Part shown: in pieces, positions 1 to 4,886 of the stretch
How the letters are laid out: each line of letters starts with the position of its first letter
Position numbering within the stretch: the first letter of the stretch is position 1
Notes under the pieces: generated by a model
The model's input: only the letters and a program-made list of their open reading frames with translations
What the model was told of the DNA's origin: nothing
Database searches by the model: none
Made by a program: the position numbers and the translations under genes
Source: an uncultured Clostridia bacterium
Lineage (GTDB): Bacteria > Bacillota > Clostridia > Christensenellales > UBA1242
Length of the DNA stretch: 6,373 nt
Direction of reading: 5' to 3'
Assembly (NCBI GenBank): GCA_946635125.1
Contig: CAMPBB010000032.1
Location: 1 to 6,373 of the forward strand

Positions 1-1390
1 CGCAAGCAGACTCACAATTGAGATGATTGAAAACAAACTTAAAGAGTTTCCAAAGTCAAAAATGAACGCAAAAGTTGTGAAACCAAAAGATGTTGTGAAA
101 ATTGGTTGTTTTCAAGTTGAGTTTATTCATGTTAACCACTCAATTGCTGGTTGTCATGCCTTGGCAATAAAAACACCAGTTGGAACAGTTGTTCACTCTG
201 GGGACTTCAAAATTGACTTCACACCACTTTGCGAAGAAACAACCGACCTTTCTCGTTTTGGTGAACTTGGGCAAAGGGGAGTCACATTATTTATGTGTGA
301 ATCCACAAACGCTGAGTTTGAAGGATTTTCAATAAGTGAAAAAGTTGTGAAAGAAACTCTTCACAAACTTTTTGAAGAATACAAAGATAAAAGAATTGTG
401 ATAACAGCATTTGCATCAAATGTTTATCGTATGCAACAAATAATGTATCTAGCGAAAGAATATGGCAGGAAAATTGCTTTTGCAGGAAGAAGCATGATTA
501 ACAACATGGAAGTTGCCATGAAAGTTGGAGAAGTAACATTTGACAAGTCAATCATTGTTGACATGGCAAAAGTTAAAAACTTAAAACCAGAACAAGTTTT
601 GGTTTTGGCAACAGGAAGCCAAGGTCAGGAAACAACTGCACTCGCTCGAATGGCAAGAGGCGAGTTTGTTGGGCTCACACTTCAAGAAAATGATGTTGTA
701 ATTTTTTCTTCTTCACCAGTTCCAGGAAACGAAAAGGCAGTTTCTGGAATTATTAACGATTTAATTGAAAAGGGAATCACTGTTGTTTACAATGATTTGG
801 CAACAGTTCACGCATCAGGGCACGCTTGCCGTGATGAATTTAGGATTATTCACAAACTTGTGAAACCAAAATATTTTATTCCAGTTCACGGAGAGGCAAA
901 ACATCAACTTGCACACAAAAGGCTTGCAATGGAACTTGGAATGAAAGAAAAAGACATTTTCATTCCACACAACGGTTCTGTTATTGAAGTAACTCCTCAA
1001 GGCGTTTCTTTTGCGGAAGATGTTGAGTGGGGCGAAGTTTTGGTTGATGGCTCAGGCCTTGGAAACATGGACGGAAATGTTTTGAAAGAAAGAAAACAAC
1101 TTGCAAATGATGGCTTCTGTGTTGTTGCATTGGGGCTTAACAGGAAAAAAGGCCAAGTTGTTGTTGGACCTCAAATTATTGCAAGAGGATTCATTTACTC
1201 TCACGAGGCAGAAAAACTTTTGGATGAGTCCAAAAAAGTTATTTTGGCATCATTAGAAAAAATGGATTTAACAACAGGTGACCCAAGTGAAATTAGGTCA
1301 CACATAAAGCAACTTTTGTCAAATTTATTTTACAAAAGAATTGGAAGAAAACCAATCATTATCCCAATTTTAATGGACATTGAAAAATAA
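1..1390 (+). CDS. rnj: Ribonuclease J, 3' part (5' end outside the window)
   Basis: RNase J is a cytoplasmic metallo-beta-lactamase/beta-CASP ribonuclease with 5'-3' exonuclease and endonuclease activity in mRNA decay and rRNA maturation. The frame is open from base 2 and the first codons read ASRLTIE, typical internal RNase J sequence, so the ATG at 23 is an internal Met. About 462 residues are visible against a usual length near 555. The N-terminal HxHxDH metal motif must therefore lie upstream of the window. Visible signatures are NHSI with a metal-ligand His (codon 137-139), the GDFK Asp (203-205), the ESTNAE beta-CASP segment (about 299-316), ATGSQGQE (about 608-631), HASGHA (809-826), PVHGE (881-895), and the C-terminal domain ending in a PIIIPILMDI-like tail. 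All catalytic residues in view are kept, so it is probably active. Whether it is the J1 or J2 type cannot be decided. It overlaps the next gene by one base (TAATG). Confidence 0.95.
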   Translation, partial: ASRLTIEMIENKLKEFPKSKMNAKVVKPKDVVKIGCFQVEFIHVNHSIAGCHALAIKTPVGTVVHSGDFKIDFTPLCEETTDLSRFGELGQRGVTLFMCESTNAEFEGFSISEKVVKETLHKLFEEYKDKRIVITAFASNVYRMQQIMYLAKEYGRKIAFAGRSMINNMEVAMKVGEVTFDKSIIVDMAKVKNLKPEQVLVLATGSQGQETTALARMARGEFVGLTLQENDVVIFSSSPVPGNEKAVSGIINDLIEKGITVVYNDLATVHASGHACRDEFRIIHKLVKPKYFIPVHGEAKHQLAHKRLAMELGMKEKDIFIPHNGSVIEVTPQGVSFAEDVEWGEVLVDGSGLGNMDGNVLKERKQLANDGFCVVALGLNRKKGQVVVGPQIIARGFIYSHEAEKLLDESKKVILASLEKMDLTTGDPSEIRSHIKQLLSNLFYKRIGRKPIIIPILMDIEK

Positions 1391-1992
1391 TGGAAAAAGT
1401 AGAGAAAACACTAAAAGAAATGGAAGAGTTTGCAAAAGAAAAACATATTCCAATAGTTTTGCCAGACACACGAGAATATCTCAAAAACTTTTGCAAAGAA
1501 AAAAATCCTCAAAAAATTTTGGAAGTTGGCACGGCAATTGGTTATTCCGCTTCAAACATGCTTTTGTCTTGCAGTGGAAACATTGTTTGTTGTGAGGCAA
1601 GCAAACCAAACATTGTTTTGGCAAAACAGAACTTTGAAAAATTGGGGCTTACACAAAGAGTTAAAATTGTTGAGGGCGACTGCTTAAAAACTCTTGGAGG
1701 GCTTTTGGGGCAAAAATTTGACCTAATTTTTTTGGACGGGCCAAAAGGCTTTTATCCAGAAATTTTAAAATTATTGCTTCCACTTCTGGGTGAAAATGGA
1801 ACACTGATAGCAGATAATATTGGTTTTCGTGGAATGGTTTCAAAAAATAAAGAGATAACAGAAAATAGATTTGAAAAAACAGTTGAAAAATTAAAACAGT
1901 TTTTGCTTGATTTGCAAAGAAATAAAAAATTGGAAACAAAAATACTTTTTGAAATGGGTGATGGAATATCTGTTTCAACATGGAGGAAATAA
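1390..1992 (+). CDS. trmR: TrmR-like SAM-dependent O-methyltransferase (tRNA 5-hydroxyuridine methyltransferase)
   Basis: This 200-residue protein is a class I, SAM-dependent O-methyltransferase of the small catechol-OMT-like family. Motif I is seen as ILEVGTAIGYS (residues 43-53). An acidic residue that would bind the SAM ribose ends the next strand (E69), EGD follows at 95-97, and FLDGPKGFY (114-122) carries the Asp and Lys of the family's metal/substrate motif. ADN (141-143) supplies further ligands. In Bacillus the relative next to U32 genes (YrrM/TrmR) methylates 5-hydroxyuridine at tRNA position 34 to 5-methoxyuridine. The specific function here is inferred from the TrhP-like gene directly downstream. 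The start is the ATG inside TAATG at the RNase J stop. The ribosome binding site is weak, which suggests translational coupling. An unrelated small-molecule O-methyltransferase remains possible but less likely in this context. Confidence 0.82.
   Translation: MEKVEKTLKEMEEFAKEKHIPIVLPDTREYLKNFCKEKNPQKILEVGTAIGYSASNMLLSCSGNIVCCEASKPNIVLAKQNFEKLGLTQRVKIVEGDCLKTLGGLLGQKFDLIFLDGPKGFYPEILKLLLPLLGENGTLIADNIGFRGMVSKNKEITENRFEKTVEKLKQFLLDLQRNKKLETKILFEMGDGISVSTWRK
1982..1986 (+). promoter_or_regulatory. Ribosome binding site deciding the trhP start
   Basis: A perfect GGAGG lies inside the last codons of trmR, 5 bases before the ATG at 1992. It selects that start over the in-frame ATG at 1980, which overlaps the motif and would have no site of its own. 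Confidence 0.8.
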
Positions 1993-3209
1993 TGGATATT
2001 GAAATTTTGGCTCCAGCTGGAGATAAAGAAAAACTTGAAACAGCATTTTATTTTGGTGCTGATGCTTGTTATTTTGCTGGAAAGAAGTGGGGTCTTAGAG
2101 CATTTTCAGAAAATTTTGATGATGAAGAACTTGAAAAATATATTAAATATGCACACAATCTTAACAAAAAATGCTATATAACTGTTAATATTCAAGCACA
2201 TAACAGCGATTTTGAGGGGCTTGGCGATTATATTGTATATCTAGAAAAAATAGGTGCAGATGCCATTATTGTTAGTGATGCTGGAATATTGAGTTTGGCA
2301 AAACAAGTTGCACCAAACCTTAGCGTTCACTTGTCAACGCAAGCATCAGCATCAAATAAATATTCAGCAAAGTTTTGGGCAGATGCTGGCGCTAAAAGAA
2401 TTATTCTTGCACGAGAGTTATCTTTAAAAGAAATAAAAGAAATAAGAGATTATTTGCCAAAAGATGTTGAACTTGAAGCATTTTGCCATGGAGCAATGTG
2501 CATAAGTTATTCTGGAAGATGTTTGCTTTCAAATTATTTAACAGGAAGAGACAGCAACCGTGGGCAATGTGTTCAAGCATGCCGTTGGGAATATAAAATT
2601 CAAGAAATTTCAAGAAATGGTGATGGCTTTGAAATTCAAGAAGACAATCGTGGAACTTACATTTTAAACAGCAAAGACCTTTGCATGATTGAACATTTAG
2701 ACGAAATGCTTGACGCTGGGGTTACAAGCTTTAAAATTGAGGGAAGAATGAAATCACCATTTTATGTTGCAACAGTTGTTAATGCATATAAAAGAGCATT
2801 TGAATATTTAAAACAAGACAAAGCTCTTTACAAGGAAAAAGCAAAAGAACTTAAAAAAGAACTTGAAAAATGCAGTCACAGAAAATTCACAACTGGTTTT
2901 TGTTTGGGAGAACAAAACAAAGAATGTTTGGAAAGCAGTTTGCCAGTAAGTTCAAGTGAATTTGTTGCAATTGTCACAAAGGATTCTCATGATGGTTATT
3001 GTGAAATTGAACAAAGAAACAGGTTTAAAGTTGGAGATGAACTTGAAATCTTGTCACCAAGTGAAAACTTTTTAAAGAAAATAAAAATTGAAGAGTTGAT
3101 TGACGAAAAAGGCGAAAAGGTTGAAGACGCTTTAAAGGTTCAACAAAGATTAAAACTTAAAACAAATTTTACACTTCACGAAAAAGATATATTAAGAAGA
3201 GCAAAGTAA
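1992..3209 (+). CDS. trhP: U32-family tRNA 5-hydroxyuridine synthesis protein (TrhP-like)
   Basis: The 405-residue protein belongs to the U32 'peptidase' family. The TrhP/YegQ/YrrO branch acts in prephenate-dependent hydroxylation of U34 in tRNA and binds an iron-sulfur cluster, rather than acting as a protease. The N-terminus has the usual IEILAPAGD. Residues 162-180 fit the U32 signature (EAF..GAMC....G.CLLS). Cysteines stand at 165, 170, 177, 193 and 197, the last two in RGQCVQAC. A KIEGRMKSPFYVA segment precedes a C-terminal U32_C-type domain that ends DILRRAK. The ATG at 1992 is preferred over the in-frame ATG at 1980 because a GGAGG lies 5 bases before it, it forms TAATG with the trmR stop, and it gives the normal family N-terminus. 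Bacillus uses two U32 subunits; only one is seen here, as in E. coli. The last 36 codons are duplicated at 4697. Confidence 0.88.
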   Translation: MDIEILAPAGDKEKLETAFYFGADACYFAGKKWGLRAFSENFDDEELEKYIKYAHNLNKKCYITVNIQAHNSDFEGLGDYIVYLEKIGADAIIVSDAGILSLAKQVAPNLSVHLSTQASASNKYSAKFWADAGAKRIILARELSLKEIKEIRDYLPKDVELEAFCHGAMCISYSGRCLLSNYLTGRDSNRGQCVQACRWEYKIQEISRNGDGFEIQEDNRGTYILNSKDLCMIEHLDEMLDAGVTSFKIEGRMKSPFYVATVVNAYKRAFEYLKQDKALYKEKAKELKKELEKCSHRKFTTGFCLGEQNKECLESSLPVSSSEFVAIVTKDSHDGYCEIEQRNRFKVGDELEILSPSENFLKKIKIEELIDEKGEKVEDALKVQQRLKLKTNFTLHEKDILRRAK

Positions 3210-3219
3210 TTTTGCTCTT
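3099..3219 (+). repeat. Long direct repeat, copy 1 (native trhP 3' end plus terminator hairpin)
   Basis: This 121-bp segment runs from the Ile370 codon of trhP through the stop codon and the terminator stem. It recurs in the same orientation at 4697-4817, offset by 1598 bases, with 117/121 identity by hand alignment. Mismatches are at 3170 (T/A), 3188 (T/C), 3206 (G/A) and 3208 (A/G). The left border falls exactly on a trhP codon boundary. Copy 1 is the native copy because it is continuous with the rest of trhP. Weaker similarity may continue through the T-tract to the -35 element of the next promoter. Confidence 0.97.
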
Positions 3220-3227
3220 CTTTTTTT
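3194..3227 (+). terminator. Rho-independent terminator of the rnj-trmR-trhP operon
   Basis: A 12-bp perfect stem is formed by AAGAAGAGCAAA (3194-3205) and its complement (3211-3222), with a 5-base loop, followed by a T-run to 3227. The 5' arm encodes the last residues of TrhP and the TAA stop sits in the loop, so gene and terminator overlap. TTTGCTCTT recurs just downstream at 3225-3233, leading into the next promoter. Confidence 0.88.
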
Positions 3228-3231
3228 GCTC

Positions 3232-3260
3232 TTGACTTTTTATAGTGTGAAAGCTATAAT
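3232..3260 (+). promoter_or_regulatory. Sigma-A type promoter for the first family gene
   Basis: A -35 element TTGACT (3232-3237), a 17-base spacer and a perfect -10 TATAAT (3255-3260) lie directly after the trhP terminator. Transcription would begin near 3267, leaving a leader of about 20 bases, too short for a riboswitch. This near-consensus promoter suggests strong, independent expression of the downstream gene. Confidence 0.85.
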
Positions 3261-3278
3261 AGAAATGAAAACATTTTT

Positions 3279-3286
3279 GAGGTGAT
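3279..3286 (+). promoter_or_regulatory. Ribosome binding site of the first family gene
   Basis: GAGGTGAT is an eight-base match to the extended anti-Shine-Dalgarno complement and ends 2 bases before the ATG at 3289, with the GAGG core 6 bases upstream. It is stronger than the site of the second family gene. Confidence 0.8.
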
Positions 3287-3288
3287 GT

Positions 3289-4701
3289 ATGAACTTAACA
3301 TTAAATAATAAAAATGAAAAAATTTCAACCATTAGTTTTGAAGGAGTGAAAACATTTGGAAAAGGTGAGTGGAAACAATTTCCAAGCAAATCAAAAGATG
3401 AAAAACATTTTTTGGATAATGCAAAAGCTCTTCAAACTCTTATAAAAGTAGCACAATGGGGCGAGGAAAACTTTGCAACGTCTCAACTTGAAAAAGGTGA
3501 CTTTTATGTGTTTGTGGATAATGTTGGAAAACCTCATATTGCAGTTAGAATGCTGGGTAACAGCCTATTAGAAATTCTAGGGTTGGGAAAGGGTGAACAA
3601 GAAATTGAAGAAGAATATAGCGATGTTATCATAGACTTTTTAGAAAAGAATGAAGATATCGAAAATGGAAAAAGTTTTTTGGAAGTTCAAAGATGGTATA
3701 AAAGGTTGCAAGAATATATCAAACAAATTGAAAGTGATTCTTTTGATGAAAAAAATATAGGAAATCTTTTAGAGGATGTTTATTTCAGCAAGTGTTATGT
3801 GGATTTTTGCCCTTGTGGGTGTGATAAATATTCTATGATAGGTGTTGGTGATTATAACAGTTACACCACTGCAATAAAAAAAATAATGCCAAAACTTGCT
3901 CCACAAATTGCAAAATTTTATGGGTGTGAGCCAAATGAAATATGCTTTGGTTCATATCAGGTTGATGTAAAAGCAGAAAAATTTCCTTATGCGGTTGTAT
4001 TTGGTGATGTTGTTTTGTCTGGAGCTACTGCGATTGGGGAAATCATGATGAATGATATATCAAAATTGAAAGTGGTGTCGGGGCTTTTGAATAGCAATTG
4101 CAAACGCCTAACAAGTTTTCCAAATCTTGTTTGTGCAAAAAACATTTACACAATTTATGCGAGATCTTTTCCAAATCTTACAAAAACTGATTCACTGGAT
4201 ATTGGTGTTTACTCTGATGAACAAATGGATATAGATGTTTCAAAACTACAAAAAGTTTTTTCCTTGATGATTCACAATGTTTTTGATGAAGATAAGCAAA
4301 AAGAACATCAAACCATAAAGATAAAATTAGACAGTTTACGAGAATGTTCTTATTTGAAGATTTCGTTACGTAACACATATATTGAAAGTTTAGACAAATT
4401 AACATATTGTGAAGCTTTAGATGCTCAACACACAACAATCAAAAGTATGAAAAACCTAACTGAAGTTTGGCGTTTAATAATTGACAATGCAACAATTGAA
4501 AACATGCAAAATATAGATGTTAAAACTGATTTAGAAATAAAAGAAAACTGTTCACGAAAAAAAGGTGACATCACAAAACTAAAACTTTCTGAAAAAGATG
4601 CAAAGATGCTAAAGAAAATTAATTCAGTTGGTGGTAGCGTTTTTACCACTGCTGGGGAATTCAAATTTGACGAAATAAAAGAAAAAGTTATAAATCATTG
4701 A
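3289..4701 (+). CDS. Unrecognised core-plus-leucine-rich-repeat protein (family member 1, no N-terminal extension)
   Basis: I do not recognise a named family for this 470-residue protein. No signal peptide or membrane segment is seen, so it is probably cytoplasmic. Residues 12-240 form a core shared with the gene at 4887: FGKGEW (23-28), GDFYVF (70-75), PHIAVRM (82-88), QEIEEEY (104-110) and FPYAVVFGDV (starting near residue 233). Residues about 255-415 are leucine-rich-like, with FPNL at 277-280 and 294-297 and three exact 19-residue units at 358-414. The tail is basic and lysine-rich. Compared with the neighbour it lacks about 204 N-terminal residues. It has W57-G where the neighbour has W-C, L97-G where the neighbour has R-G, and a cysteine cluster (C169, C174, C176, C178) that the neighbour lacks. 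The promoter and ribosome binding site are strong. Its TGA lies on the first bases of the downstream repeat copy, so the C-terminus may have been cut at a recombination junction. The core weakly recalls PcfJ-like mobile-element proteins; I treat that as a guess. Confidence 0.9.
   Translation: MNLTLNNKNEKISTISFEGVKTFGKGEWKQFPSKSKDEKHFLDNAKALQTLIKVAQWGEENFATSQLEKGDFYVFVDNVGKPHIAVRMLGNSLLEILGLGKGEQEIEEEYSDVIIDFLEKNEDIENGKSFLEVQRWYKRLQEYIKQIESDSFDEKNIGNLLEDVYFSKCYVDFCPCGCDKYSMIGVGDYNSYTTAIKKIMPKLAPQIAKFYGCEPNEICFGSYQVDVKAEKFPYAVVFGDVVLSGATAIGEIMMNDISKLKVVSGLLNSNCKRLTSFPNLVCAKNIYTIYARSFPNLTKTDSLDIGVYSDEQMDIDVSKLQKVFSLMIHNVFDEDKQKEHQTIKIKLDSLRECSYLKISLRNTYIESLDKLTYCEALDAQHTTIKSMKNLTEVWRLIIDNATIENMQNIDVKTDLEIKENCSRKKGDITKLKLSEKDAKMLKKINSVGGSVFTTAGEFKFDEIKEKVINH
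4360..4530 (+). repeat. Three 19-residue leucine-rich-like repeats inside the protein
   Basis: Residues 358-376, 377-395 and 396-414 align without gaps. The pattern is [IL]-x6-I-[EK]-[SN]-[LM]-x-[KN]-[LI]-x5. The hydrophobic positions I358/L377/L396, I365/I384/I403, L368/M387/M406 and L371/L390/I409 all recur at exactly 19. This spacing suits a solenoid with one short strand per turn, broadly like internalin-type leucine-rich repeats, though shorter than their usual 22 residues. The units are divergent at DNA level, so they are old protein repeats rather than a recent expansion. Confidence 0.7.
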
Positions 4702-4807
4702 CGAAAAAGGCGAAAAGGTTGAAGACGCTTTAAAGGTTCAACAAAGATTAAAACTTAAAACAAATTTAACACTTCACGAAAAAGACATATTAAGAAGAGC
4801 AAAATGA
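4697..4807 (+). pseudogene. Orphan 3' fragment of trhP (36 codons plus stop)
   Basis: In frame from 4697 the sequence reads IDEKGEKVEDALKV and on to DILRRAK, then TGA. It differs from the native TrhP tail by one residue (Phe393 to Leu). Two other changes are synonymous and the stop is TGA instead of TAA. There is no start codon: the codon at 4691 in this frame is TAA and no plausible internal start or ribosome binding site is seen. It is therefore an untranslated remnant, or recombination site, that supplies the terminator for the gene before it. Confidence 0.9.
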
Positions 4808-4817
4808 TTTTGCTCTT
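4697..4817 (+). repeat. Long direct repeat, copy 2 (orphan trhP tail plus terminator)
   Basis: This is the second copy of the 121-bp segment at 3099-3219. It begins abruptly at ATTGAC inside the last two codons of the first family gene. Upstream of 4697 the sequence has no sustained match to trhP: 3098/4696 and 3096/4694 differ. The right border is near the end of the terminator stem. Confidence 0.97.
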
Positions 4818-4821
4818 TTTT
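4792..4821 (+). terminator. Rho-independent terminator after the first family gene (duplicated trhP terminator)
   Basis: A perfect 10-bp stem, AAGAGCAAAA (4795-4804) with its complement (4808-4817), encloses the TGA as a 3-base loop. It extends outward by a G-T and A-T pairs, and the T-run ends at 4821. It comes from the trhP tail copy, about 90 bases after the stop of the first family gene, which has no other terminator. Confidence 0.85.
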
Positions 4822-4822
4822 C

Positions 4823-4851
4823 TTGATTTATGAGTTTTGTCATGTTAAAAT
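4823..4851 (+). promoter_or_regulatory. Sigma-A type promoter for the second family gene
   Basis: TTGATT (4823-4828) and TAAAAT (4846-4851) are separated by exactly 17 bases and stand immediately after the duplicated terminator, the same layout as the promoter at 3232-3260. It is one mismatch from consensus in each hexamer. The predicted leader is about 30 bases. Confidence 0.65.
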
Positions 4852-4876
4852 AAGAAGTGAAAAAATGGTGCTATTT

Positions 4877-4882
4877 GGGTGG
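4877..4882 (+). promoter_or_regulatory. Weak, G-rich ribosome binding site of the second family gene
   Basis: GGGTGG lies 4 bases before the ATG at 4887. It is the only Shine-Dalgarno-like sequence nearby and is clearly poorer than the GAGGTGAT before the paralog. No better in-frame start exists upstream; the ATG at 4865 is in another frame and soon hits a stop. Confidence 0.5.
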
Positions 4883-4886
4883 ATAT

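Noticed and set aside
23..25. ATG at 23 as the true start of the RNase J gene
   Set aside because: The frame is open to the window edge, the preceding codons match RNase J, and a start here would lose the first metal-binding motif.
1380..1981. Open frames overlapping trmR (1380-1595 plus, 1661-1981 minus)
   Set aside because: The methyltransferase frame explains this region fully; the alternatives show no recognisable motif.
1980..1991. Earlier in-frame ATG for trhP giving four extra residues
   Set aside because: It overlaps the GGAGG that serves the ATG at 1992 and lacks its own ribosome site; the 1992 start gives the typical family N-terminus.
3228..3288. Riboswitch or T-box leader before the first family gene
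   Set aside because: The predicted leader is only about 20 bases.
4699..4807. TGA read as tryptophan (Mollicutes-like code), extending the first family gene
   Set aside because: Trp is encoded by TGG throughout, no TGA interrupts the conserved genes, and reading through gives an Arg/Lys-rich tail made from an out-of-frame trhP fragment.
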